A DNA stretch of 64,000 nt, taken from positions 620,001 through 684,000 of the forward strand of contig JAJQJQ010000029.1 in assembly GCA_028622995.1 (NCBI GenBank). Direction: 5' to 3'. The translations under genes were made by a program, and so were the position numbers. The notes beneath the pieces are model-generated. The model worked only from the letters and a program-made list of their open reading frames with translations, had not been told where the DNA came from and searched no databases. The stretch is from Panagrolaimus kolymaensis. Lineage: Eukaryota; Nematoda; Chromadorea; Rhabditida; Panagrolaimidae. Shown in pieces: positions 44,691-53,433 of the stretch. Position 1 is the first letter of the stretch; each line of letters opens with the position of its first letter.

Positions 44691-45645
44691 GTCGAAGCTT
44701 TAAATATTTGGCATTGAAACTTTTAACTCTCGATAAACAAAATTTTATTTGAAAATCGATTTCACTTTTGAAAGCGAATGAGAGGTCATTAAATAAATAA
44801 AATTACATAAAAATGAAGAAAATTTTGTCGAAGCTTTTAATATTTGGCATTGAAACTTTTTATTTTCTCTTAACTTTAAAAATTTCTGAAAATCGATTTC
44901 GCTCTTGAAAGCGAATGAGAGGTCATTAAATAAATAAAATTACATAAAAATGAAGAAAATTTTGTCGAAACTTTTAATATTTGGCATTGAAACTTTTTGT
45001 TTTCTCTTAACTTTAAAAATTTCTGAAAATCGATTTCACTTTTGAAAGCGAATGAGAGATTATTAAATAAATAAAATTACATAAAAATGAAGAAAATTTT
45101 GTCGAACCTTTTAATATTTGGTATTGAAACTTTTAAAACTCTATATATAAAATTTTTTTTGAAAATTGATTCTGCTCTTGAAAGCGAATGAGAGTTCATT
45201 AAATAAATAAAATTACATAAAAATGAAGAAAATTTTGTCGAAGCTTTAAATATTTGGTATTGAAACTTTTAACTCTCTATAAATAAAATTTTTTTTGAAA
45301 ATTGATTCTGCTCTTGAAAGCGAATGAGAGGTCATTAAATAAATAAAATTACATAAAAATGAAGAAATTTTTGTCGAAGCTTTAAATATTTGGCATTGAA
45401 ACTTTTAACTCTCGATAAATAAAATTTTATTTGAAAATCGATTTCACTTTTGAAAGCGAATGAGAGATTATTAAATAAATAAAATTACATAAAAATGAAG
45501 AAAATTTTGTCGAACCTTTTAATATTTGGTATTGAAACTTTTAAAACTCTATATATAAAATTTTTTTTGAAAATCGATTCTGCTCTTGAAAGCGAATGAG
45601 AGATTATTAAATAAATAAAATAACATAAAAATGATGAAAATTTTG
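44691..45645. repeat. Diverged edge of the satellite array
   Basis: The last seven monomers carry variants absent or rare elsewhere: AAATTACATAAAAATG instead of AAATAACATAAAAATG, TTCTCTTAACTTTAAAAAT, CTCTCGATAAACAAAATTTT, GTCGAACCTTTTAATATTTGG and ATTTGGTATTG. Raised divergence at the boundary with unique sequence is the usual pattern for satellites, whose edges escape unequal exchange. Confidence 0.8.
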
Positions 45646-46320
45646 TCATCATTTTGTTTATTTGGAATGCTGTGCCAGCAAGATTATTAGAAATGGATTA
45701 TCGAAAAAATATATATTACCGAGATTTATGCACAGTTTGCTGCTTCAATTTTTGCATTACCTTTATTGTAGCTTTTTTTGAGGCTAGATAATATTTATGC
45801 ACAAATAAAAAAAAATTCTAATAAAAATTTTAAAAAATTCCAGAAACAATATAGAATCATTCAATGTCTGATTTATGTATCTCTTTTTGTAACCCAAAAG
45901 AACTTTGCTTGCTGTTTTTTTTTTCATACCTATTTTTGATGGGTCCACGACACGACGATGAGTAATAAAAAAAACCCTTTATTTGATGCAAAAAAGACAT
46001 GGAAGAAGAAAAAAAAGTCAGGTACAAAAAAAGCATGCAAAAAAAACATAGCCATCTTCAAATTGATTGCAGGCATCGTTTGAAAGCAGTCGTCAGTCAG
46101 TCTAACTTTTTTTTTCAATAGGCTTTTCGTTCGGTTTAAAATGTTTTTAATAAATTTTTTTGAATATTTAATTTTTTTTTGTTTTTCTAATCATTTCTCC
46201 TAATTAGCCCGCAATCGATGATATAATATTTGATAAAAATTAAATTTTTATGCTTCTTTTTCAAATTTGCTTTAAAAAGTTGATACTTATAATCTCACTG
46301 ATTTGTTCTTAACCCTCCAG
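45646..46320. other. Intergenic, no gene seen
   Basis: AT-rich unique sequence between the satellite and the first gene remnant, with poly-T and poly-A tracts. A 62-codon minus-strand frame at 45930-46118 is low-complexity, rich in Phe and Lys, and has no supporting features. Confidence 0.5.
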
Positions 46321-46615
46321 AATTTATCCCAGTATGAATATGAAAAGCTTACTTGTTCTGGAACAATCAAAAACCTTTATTTTGACATGTTCTAATCAAT
46401 TAATGATAATGATGCTTATATTCCACCCGAAGAGGCCATTAAAAAATTGCATAAATTAGAGAAACTAGAATTGTATGCTTTTCCTATTATCAATAATTTT
46501 TTTAATCTATTTTTTTAGTGAAGACTTTGGATATGGAGAAACTTCTTCAATTAAAAAGGAAAAAACTTTCAGTAAACTCAATACTTTTCCAACATTTGAA
46601 GCTTCTATTATTTAA
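46321..46615 (+). pseudogene. Decayed two-exon gene fragment, unknown family
   Basis: A coding-like stretch begins at or before 46321 and reads NLSQYEYEKLTCSG and on. It hits an in-frame TAA at 46393-46395, then continues in the same frame as INDNDAYIPPEEAIKKLHKL. A GT donor at 46473 and a TTTTTTTAG acceptor at 46517-46518 would remove a 46-bp intron and keep the frame open to a TAA at 46613-46615. No start codon or N-terminal exon is visible. The KLHKLEKLE texture resembles leucine-rich or F-box-associated proteins of parasitic nematodes, but I cannot name the family. The internal stop and missing 5' part argue for a pseudogene; an extra intron over the stop is less likely. Confidence 0.5.
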
Positions 46616-47311
46616 TCAAGTTACACTTGCTTATTTACCTTGATAGCTAACAGTCTAACATTTTTTTTCAGAATGCTTTCTGCCAACATTAAAATTTTTA
46701 AGATTTTTTTTTGTTTTTTCAATTATAAAAGTTTAATAAAAAGGATCTCTAAACAACAAATAGCAAAAAATTTCTTTATATTGGATCTAATTTTGTGGGA
46801 ACACTTAATTTTCTTGCACGCATATTATTTATTTTAATTATTGCAATTCACGATAGATGATCGATCTTGAGAATCAAAATATGAATCAAAATGTGTTAAA
46901 AAAAATTAATCATTAATCTATGATTTCTGCTTTTATTTTAACCTTTTGCTTTTTATCAAATATCATGATTAGTAATAATAAAATTAAATCATTTTCATTG
47001 CTGTAAAAAGATTTTTGGCTTCTAGAACTAAAGCAAATAAAAGAAATTTATTTTCATTTTAAAAATTTCTTATTTTTTATTGCTTAAAATTTTATTGAAT
47101 TATTTTAAAAGCAAAATAAACTAAACTGAATTAATCTTGCTTTTATTAATTATTTTCATTCATATTATTTAATCAATCATTTTTATTACGTCAAAAAACC
47201 CAACACAAAAAAGAAATAATAAAGATCTTTTCCATTCTCAAATTGGCCGAACAGAACTACAAATTTTAAATTGTTCTTTTAAAAAAGTGAAAATAACCAC
47301 AGGCGAGCGAG

Positions 47312-47321
47312 CAACCGGTTG
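47312..47321. promoter_or_regulatory. Palindromic Grainyhead-like site CAACCGGTTG
   Basis: A perfect 10-bp palindrome containing AACCGGTT lies about 190 bp upstream of the lipase start codon. AACCGGTT is the established core recognised by Grainyhead-family factors in animals. A single site in otherwise AT-rich DNA is suggestive, not proof. Confidence 0.3.
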
Positions 47322-47443
47322 TTACGGGTTTACACCTTTCAAAAAAAATGATCTAAAGTTGCAAAAAGAAAAAAAGAACCTATCTTTATGATTTCATTTT
47401 TTTGGGTAAAAATCAACTCTGCCGGAACAATTTTTTTCTTCTT

Positions 47444-47449
47444 TATAAA
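47444..47449 (+). promoter_or_regulatory. Candidate TATA box of the lipase gene
   Basis: TATAAA sits 55 bp upstream of the ATG in the context CTTTATAAACAGAGAG, a spacing that would put transcription start about 25-30 bp before the start codon. It is weak evidence in AT-rich sequence. Confidence 0.35.
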
Positions 47450-47503
47450 CAGAGAGTTTATTTTTTTATTAAAAAAAATTGTGGCTGATATTAAAAAACC
47501 AAA

Positions 47504-48600
47504 ATGCTTGTAAATTATAAAATTATATTTCTCTTTTCCATTATTCTTTGCAATATTAATTATGTATTTGGAACAATAAGTGGAGGATTTTATAATTTTG
47601 TTTCAAGTCGATTTGGTCAACCTACAGCTGAATTACTTGCTAGAAATGATTTAGGCGGAGGTGGATCTTTTGGTGGCGGAATTAATGGAATGGTCAGGTA
47701 AGACTCTTTTTTTCTTTGGTTGATTAACTCTAAAAATCTGTTTTCACGATAAAAAAATTCTTAGCAGTTGATAATTTTTTTGTTTTTGATAACAAAAATA
47801 AAAGAAAATTGAAAAATTTGTATATTTTTAGACGCCCACCTGTAATTATCGTTCATGGAATAACTAATAGCGCTGGAACCTTCGCAAGGATTCAGCAACA
47901 TTTTTTGAATCATGGTTATCAAGATAATGAAGTTTATGCCACCACTTATGGGGATGCAGGAAAAACTAATGTGGTACTAGTTCAAATGGATTGTCATTAT
48001 GTTAAATCTGTGAGTAAAAATAATCACAAAATTTTTTAATATTTAAGCAAATTTTTTTACAACAAAAAAATGCCCCAAATAAATTTATAAGTTTATTAAC
48101 TTCTAAATTTTTAGATTCGAATTCTCATTCAAGCTGTGGCTGAATATACTGGTTCCCAAGTACATGTGATTGGAATATCCATGGGTTCACCAATCGCTCG
48201 AAAAGCTATCCTTGGAGGCTCATGTGTTGATACAGGCGAATATCTTGGCCCACCTCTTACAGGTTTAATTCATACTTATGTTGGAGTTGCTGGAGCAAAT
48301 TTTGGTTCATTCCTATGCGTTTTTCCATTTGGTACTTGCAATTTGAATAATGGAATGCATTGTCAATCAACATTTCTCGCTGATATAAATGCACCAATTC
48401 GATATGAAGGAGCTAGAATTTTTACTATATATTCACAAAATGATGATAAAGTTGGATTTCAAGCTTGTGGAAGAAAACTCAGCGATATCAATGGTCAAAA
48501 TGCAGCTTTTGAAAAAGGTGGAATGAATCACGATCAAATCATTTTTAATACCATTCCATTACAATATAATCTTGTTACTCATGGACATGCAAAAAAATAA
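47504..48600 (+). CDS. Secreted triacylglycerol lipase, class 2 (nematode lips family)
   Basis: Three exons, 47504-47697, 47832-48009 and 48115-48600, join in frame to 285 residues; the introns are 134 and 105 bp with GT/AG ends. Residues 1-23 form a signal peptide (hydrophobic core IIFLFSIIL, likely cleavage after YVFG), so the enzyme should be secreted, plausibly into gut or pseudocoelom. The order of features is that of the nematode class 2 lipase family (EstA-like alpha/beta hydrolases): a glycine-rich NDLGGGGSFGG segment near residues 49-59, the oxyanion-side VHGITN at 72-77, YATTYGD, the nucleophile elbow GISMGSP with Ser146, and the late acid and base segments with Asp234 (NDDKVG) and His263 (MNHDQ). 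All three catalytic positions are present and there is no stop or frameshift. An AATAAA signal follows 14 bp after the stop. The substrate (triglyceride or other ester) cannot be told from sequence. Confidence 0.9.
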
Positions 48601-48613
48601 TTTTTTTGTTGGA

Positions 48614-48619
48614 AATAAA
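48614..48619 (+). promoter_or_regulatory. Polyadenylation signal of the lipase gene
   Basis: AATAAA lies 14 bp downstream of the lipase TAA, a typical close spacing for compact nematode 3' UTRs. Confidence 0.55.
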
Positions 48620-49192
48620 AAGATAGCTTCTTTTATATATTTTTCTTAGCATTTTTCTTTCTAATTATTAAATTTTGACCCAGTTGATAGAGAATAAGAA
48701 AAAAAATCCAAAGCGATAATCAAATAATAATCTAAAACAAAAACATAAATGGATGAATTTTTTTCATTTTTTCTGCTTTTTTTATTTATTATCAAGAAAA
48801 AAAATGTTAATTCTCTCACAATAATGAGAAAAAAATCTTTTATTTTACATTTTTTAAAATACTTTTTTTTTTCAACAAAATAAAAAAAAATGCTCTTTAA
48901 CCCACGAACACGAACTTAAAATAAAAACAAAAGGTCAAAAGAACAACGACTGGACATTTAGCGATTTTATGCATCGTCATCGTAGTTAGAAAAGCAAAAA
49001 AACCACGACAATCTTTTTTTTTGCACCGTCATTTTATAGTCCGCGTTCCTTTTTCTTTGCTTCGTCAGCTTAAGAGACAGACTAAATGGGTTTGACACAA
49101 ATCATTATTTTGGCGCTTTTTTTTAGGAAAAGGGTTTTTTATATTTTATTTTTTCACCAGTTCTCTTTTTTATATTTTTATCCTCCACAAAA
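48620..49192. other. Intergenic between the lipase and the split gene
   Basis: AT-rich, with long A and T tracts and a slightly GC-richer part at about 48900-49080. No coding frame is supported. TTTTTTCACCAG ending near 49160, about 30 bp before the next ATG, could be a trans-splice acceptor for that gene. Confidence 0.4.
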
Positions 49193-50044
49193 ATGACTGT
49201 TCTCAACAAAGAAATGCTTAATTCAATTTTTATTAATTTAATGCATTCATCCGATTCTTTATCCGATGCAACTTTGATCAATTTTATGTCAGCGGGAAAA
49301 CAAATATTTAATATTGGTTTAAACCATTTACGACGATCTCAAAAAATTGTGATTGAAACTAATCGGATAGGTATTATTTGTCTTAATAATGACGTAAGTT
49401 GTTTAAAAAATTTTTTTAATGCAATATGCAAATCTATTTATGAAAAGAATTTTTTTATTTTAGGACATTAAAATTAAATGCTTTTGGATTCATTATAGTC
49501 ACTCATTATTAGACGCAATTTTAGCATTTGTTTCAACTTCAGTTAATGAAATTAAAATTATATCATGGCCAAACGTGGATTTTGCAAAAAGAATAAACCT
49601 GGAAAATCTTCTATTTTGCGTTAGTTCTTTTTATAAGCCTTTTAATTTACTTTTATGAGAAAATATTTATTAAAAATTCAAAAAAAAATTATATTAAAAA
49701 TTTCCCAATGGTAAAAAAGAAAATTTTGCCATAGACTTTTAACAAAAAAATGCTTTGTGTTTTATTCTCAAAATTTACAAAAGAAAATAAAAAAATCAGC
49801 CGAATAATGAAATAAAAAAGTTTTTTTAGGAAACTTCAAAAATTCCATTTTCATTTCCAAAATTTAAATTCAATAATTTTATTTATCGAACACATAAAAA
49901 ACGGTTACATGCGTAAGCTTCTTATTCGTTTTTTTGTTTTGTTTTATTATTCTATAATTTCTTATTTTTAGTTTGCCGTTTTTTAATGTAGAAAACCTTG
50001 AGTTTCAAGGCTCATTTATTTATAAACCACACAACGTTTCGAGT

Positions 50045-51404
50045 GGCTCGTTTGGCGTTATTTTGGCGTTGAAAACAAAGAAACGCGCAAGTGTTAATTT
50101 AATTATTTTGAATATATTAATTAACTATCGAATTAATTTTATAGAGGGGATATTAATTTAGAGATTTCAAAGTATTTTACGGGACAAAATTTGGATTTTT
50201 TCATCCAAAAAAATAGAGCAAGCCATACACCTAAGAATTAGCATAATTGGATGCTGTATCTCGAGATAAAAACTAAAATTTTTGTAAACGGTAGTCAGCA
50301 TCAGATTCGGCATGTTGAAAAACCCTAGAATCTGAAGTTTCACTCGAAAAAAATGCAAAATTCAAATAATTTTGACGTTTTTAAGATTCTCGAGACGTAT
50401 ATTTTTCAGTTTCAGAAGGAAAACTATTTATTATTATTATTCAATTGATGCTGTACAATAGCAAGTTTTATTCACCATCCTCGAACCTATATTCGTGCCA
50501 ACTATCATTTTTGGTTAACTGACTGCGAAAAAACTAGATGCACTTTGAAAATACCAATACACCCGATATCAGTATCTCCATTTCCACAGCGACAACCGTG
50601 TCTGAAAATTACAAATTCGGATTCTACGTAAAAAATTACATATAAATAATCAAATATGTAAATTAAAAAAATTACGATAAGAATTTTAAATAATATTCTT
50701 ATATTTCTGACATAATGGTGTTGATCTCGTTTACCTGTAGCCAAAATGTAAAAAATTGTTTAAAATTCTTATCGTAATTTTTTTAATTTACATATTTGAT
50801 TATTTATATGTAATTTTTTACGTAGAATCCGAATTTGTAATTTTCAGACACGGTTGTCGCTGTGGAAATGGAGATACTGATATCGGGTGTATTGGTATTT
50901 TCAAAGTGCATCTAGTTTTTTCGCAGTCAGTTAACCAAAAATGATAGTTGGCACGAATATAGGTTCGAGGATGGTGAATAAAACTTGCTATTGTACAGCA
51001 TCAATTGAATAATAATAATAAATAGTTTTCCTTCTGAAACTGAAAAATATACGTCTCGAGAATCTTAAAAACGTCAAAATTATTTGAATTTTGCATTTTT
51101 TTCGAGTGAAACTTCAGATTCTAGGGTTTTTCAACATGCCGAATCTGATGCTGACTACCGTTTACAAAAATTTTAGTTTTTATCTCGAGATACAGCATCC
51201 AATTATGCTAATTCTTAGGTGTATGGCTTGCTCTATTTTTTTGGATGAAAAAATCCAAATTTTGTCCCGTAAAATACTTTGAAATCTCTAAATTAATATC
51301 CCCTCTATAAAATTAATTCGATAGTTAATTAATATATTCAAAATAATTAAATTAACACTTGCGCGTTTCTTTGTTTTCAACGCCAAAATAACGCCAAACG
51401 AGCC
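50045..51404. mobile_element. Foldback element, 646-bp inverted arms around a 68-bp spacer
   Basis: Left arm 50045-50690 and right arm 50759-51404 are reverse complements with no indel: paired positions always sum to 101449. The stretches compared (50161-50220 with 51229-51288, and 50401-50460 with 50989-51048) are identical. The ends are GGCTCGTTTGGCG and its complement. The 68-bp spacer is 50691-50758. No transposase is present, so it would be non-autonomous. Flanks GTTTCGAGT (left) and GCTTTGAAG (right) agree at five of nine positions and could be a decayed 9-bp target duplication, which would fit a Mutator-like foldback; this is weak. It interrupts an exon, so it is an insertion rather than ancestral sequence. 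Confidence 0.85.
50756..50944 (+). other. Cys-rich coding-like frame inside the foldback arm
   Basis: In the right arm a TTTTCAG acceptor-like site (50843-50849) is followed by an open frame with the segment RHGCRCGNGDTDIGCIGIFK, ending in a TGA at 50942-50944. The mirror copy is on the minus strand of the left arm, and the frame there runs 50505-50744. The less AT-rich, Cys/Gly-rich segment looks unlike the surrounding sequence and may be a captured exon fragment. There is no intact gene around it. Confidence 0.25.
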
Positions 51405-51808
51405 GCTTTGAAGGAAATCGCGATGCTGTGAAACCATATTCGTTAAATGAAGAAAAAATGAAACTTTTTTCAATTTACATTTCACAAAATTTTCCAAACC
51501 TAAAATTTCTAAACGTTAATCTAACTTTTTGTGCTCCATTAAATCAAGAAAATTTATTCCAAGAAATTCGACAACTAAATTCAAATTTTTTTCAAAAAAT
51601 TCCATTTAATGTTAAAGGAATCATTCAATTTAGTGGAAACTTTCGTGATGCATCTCGTTCAAATTTAAATTTTATTAACAAAGCTGAGAAAGAAAAAAGT
51701 ATGGAAATTAAATATGAAAATAAAAACACAATTATTACTAAAGAATTTTTAATTCATGATGGATTAAAATTTGAGTTTATTGCTAATTTTTTATCTTACG
51801 ATTGGTGA

Positions 51809-51953
51809 ATTATATTTTTGACATTTAATTTATTTTCAATAAAGCAAAAATTTACAAAGTAAAATAAAAAAAAAATCACAAAATAGCAAAACCAACATAA
51901 AAACAATTTTAAAATCTATTTTCACTATAAAAAAATAATAATAAAGCTAATTT
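51809..51953. other. Convergent 3' intergenic region
   Basis: This 145-bp AT-rich gap separates the plus-strand broken gene from the minus-strand DXO-like gene. It carries AATAAA at 51838-51843 for the plus-strand gene and several A-rich tracts. Confidence 0.5.
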
Positions 51954-53054
51954 TTATTTTTTACTAAATTTTAATGAATATCCTCCAAATTCCCTATCTT
52001 TATCTTTTGTAATTATCAAAGTATCCAAATCATTCATGCTGCCATTAAAAACTCTTTCATCAAATTCATTTACGATTTGTCGAAGTAAAAATTTAGCTTC
52101 ACTAATTGCATTTTTAACATTCAAATTTTTTGTTAATGCAATTTCTTCCATTTCTTTTAACGAATAATGTTGGACCCTTTGAATGCGTTTTCGATCATGA
52201 AAAGCTATAACAATATCATTTACTCCAGCAAAATGACATTGAAGGGCAGCTTTGAAAGCAGTTTTAGGTTGAATTTCTTGATTATTATTATTATTATTCC
52301 AATCATAATAAACGGCTTTAATTTCAACTGGAATCATTTGGCCATTTTTGTTTTTAATAAATGCATCGATTTCTGAAGTGTAATGAATTCGAATGGAAGA
52401 TTTAGTTTGAAAGAAATTATTATAATTATTTTTTGTTTCAAAATAATCGGAACCAAAATTTGGAGGCAATGATAAAGTTCGTTTAACAAAATTTAGGGGT
52501 AAATTAAAACTTTTATGTCGAAAAGTTGTCCATTCAGGTATTAAACTTTTATCGTTTGTTAACATTCCTGCAACGCATGAACCAATTTTATAATTCATAT
52601 TTTTATTATCGAAATATTCAATATTTCCATGAAGTTCTAAAACATAATAATCCAATTCCAAATTAGTCTCTGATGATTTTCCAACTTTTTTTAATTCCAT
52701 TACACATTTTCTTGTTTGTGTATTTACATTCATCATAGCTAATTGCTTTAAACAAGCTCGATTTGTGATTAACGAATGCTTTTCAAATGTATTCCAAAGA
52801 TCATTGAAATTTGTTTGATGTTCATAAAGAATCGGAATAGATTGATAAGGAGTGTCGAAACTATTTGGTGGAATAACAAAATCAGAATGAGTTTCATTTT
52901 GTTTTTGTTGTTTGAAAAATGATTTAAAGCTTTGTTTATAAATCCATTGTTTATGAAAATAATTAATCATTCGAGCATTTTTAGGATTTTGATTAATTAA
53001 ATAAATTTCTTCTTTGTTGTTGTTTGAAATATTATAATAATTGTTAAATGCCAT
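51954..53054 (-). CDS. DXO/RAI1-family decapping nuclease-like protein, single exon
   Basis: 366 residues, close to the usual length of DXO/Dom3Z proteins, with no intron although its neighbours are intron-rich. DXO/RAI1 enzymes remove incomplete or non-canonical caps from RNA and degrade it 5' to 3' in nucleus or cytoplasm, using a metal site built from E-x-D and E-h-K motifs. Here E228-I-D230 (SEIDAF) and E244-I-K246 (VEIKA) are present at suitable spacing, followed by ALQCHFAGVNDIVIAFHD (residues 270-287), matching the family's conserved Q-x-F-x-G-x2-x-I-x-x-G-F-R-D region except that His replaces the usual Arg. GSDYFE (E206) may be the upstream glutamate motif but fits less well. Residues 253-258 are a run of Asn encoded by an ATT/AAT microsatellite. 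The start is the first ATG; a TATAAAA-like word lies about 95 bp upstream. I am confident of the fold, less of activity. Confidence 0.75.
   Translation of the reverse strand: MAFNNYYNISNNNKEEIYLINQNPKNARMINYFHKQWIYKQSFKSFFKQQKQNETHSDFVIPPNSFDTPYQSIPILYEHQTNFNDLWNTFEKHSLITNRACLKQLAMMNVNTQTRKCVMELKKVGKSSETNLELDYYVLELHGNIEYFDNKNMNYKIGSCVAGMLTNDKSLIPEWTTFRHKSFNLPLNFVKRTLSLPPNFGSDYFETKNNYNNFFQTKSSIRIHYTSEIDAFIKNKNGQMIPVEIKAVYYDWNNNNNNQEIQPKTAFKAALQCHFAGVNDIVIAFHDRKRIQRVQHYSLKEMEEIALTKNLNVKNAISEAKFLLRQIVNEFDERVFNGSMNDLDTLIITKDKDREFGGYSLKFSKK
52283..52302. repeat. ATT microsatellite in the DXO-like coding region
   Basis: Six to seven tandem ATT triplets on the plus strand encode the poly-Asn run of the minus-strand protein. 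Being trinucleotide, length change keeps the frame. The run falls in a surface-type insertion between the E-I-K motif and the next conserved segment. Confidence 0.7.
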
Positions 53055-53433
53055 AGTTAATGAAAGTTATGTAGCTCTCAAGAAATCCAATCAAGGGTAG
53101 AAGTGTTCCAATTTTGATGACTTAAACCTGCCATGATTGTTTTCCTTTTATACTTAACAAAAAACCATTATTCATAGTTTTAAAAGTATTCTGACGCATT
53201 TAAAAATTGTTTATGGTTCTTCTTTTTTCTGATGATAATTATTTACGTTGCAAAAAAGCTACCACGAATGAGATAGTTGACGACAATAATAGCAATAAAA
53301 AGCAACCCATTGTTGTTGATTGATAAAAATTTGCTTGAATATTAACAAGCAGTTTCGTCGGAACACTTACGTGTTTTATTCATTCACGTTAGTTTCATTT
53401 CTTTTCTGTGGTAAATGAGAAAATGAGAGAGAT
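53055..53433. other. Upstream region of the DXO-like gene
   Basis: No coding frame is supported. The 5' leader and promoter of the minus-strand gene are expected here. The right end abuts the MITE-like element. Confidence 0.45.
53146..53152 (-). promoter_or_regulatory. Candidate TATA box of the DXO-like gene
   Basis: On the minus strand TATAAAA reads toward the DXO-like ATG at 53054, about 95 bp away. The evidence is the motif and position only. Confidence 0.3.

Larger units (their letters stand above)
1..45645. repeat. Satellite DNA array, 136-137 bp monomers, about 334 copies
   Basis: The whole stretch is head-to-tail copies of one monomer with no inversion or foreign insertion seen. The ATCGAT word recurs every 136 or 137 bases (for example at 50, 187, 323, 460, 597, 733). 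Nearly every monomer carries a conserved core running from AACATAAAAATGAAG through GTCGAAGCTTTTAATATT to GGCATTGAAACTTTT, plus a ClaI-type (ATCGAT) and usually a HindIII-type (AAGCTT) site. Two modules vary: a 30-35 bp segment just before GAAAATCGAT, and a short segment after GAATGAGAG. The latter explains the 136/137 bp length difference. The left end is not in the window. The array ends at about 45645, where the monomer breaks off inside the GAAAATTTTGTC segment. A pericentromeric, holocentromeric or subtelomeric role is inference only. Confidence 0.98.
46616..47503. other. Intergenic region upstream of the lipase gene
   Basis: No gene is supported. A 65-codon plus-strand frame (46640-46837) is low-complexity and probably chance. 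The 47.16-47.50 kb part carries the few GC-rich words of the interval and is the likely lipase promoter. Confidence 0.5.
49193..51808 (+). pseudogene. Gene of unknown family, split by a palindromic insertion
   Basis: Exon 1 (49193-49393, starting MTVLNKEMLNSIF) and exon 2 (49464-49619 or slightly longer) join in phase across a 70-bp GT/AG intron. After a probable 352-bp intron, coding-like sequence resumes at 49972 (frame LPFFNVENLEFQGSFIYKPH) and stops at the palindromic element (50045-51404). On its far side an open frame resumes at 51407 (FEGNRDAVKPYSLNEEKMKL) and runs to TGA at 51806-51808, followed by AATAAA at 51838. The pieces read like one protein of about 280 residues broken by the insertion. 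The phase of the second intron does not fit cleanly, so a further frameshift or another donor is possible. The N-terminus faintly resembles the short F-box-like start of nematode proteins; I do not claim the family. Exon 1 alone would give a short N-terminal peptide. Confidence 0.6.

Noticed and set aside
1..45645. CRISPR array or rDNA spacer as an explanation of the repeats
   Set aside because: Units are contiguous with no unique spacers, the context is eukaryotic with introns, and no rRNA sequence is present.
45930..46118. Minus-strand 62-codon frame next to the satellite
   Set aside because: Low-complexity Lys/Phe runs from poly-A and poly-T tracts; no supporting signals.
46640..46837. 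65-codon plus-strand frame upstream of the lipase
   Set aside because: Composition is typical of translated AT-rich non-coding DNA, and it does not join any neighbouring exon.
50167..50358. 63-codon frame in the foldback arm (and its mirror at 51091-51282)
   Set aside because: Identical in both arms only because the arms are identical; no start context or known domain.
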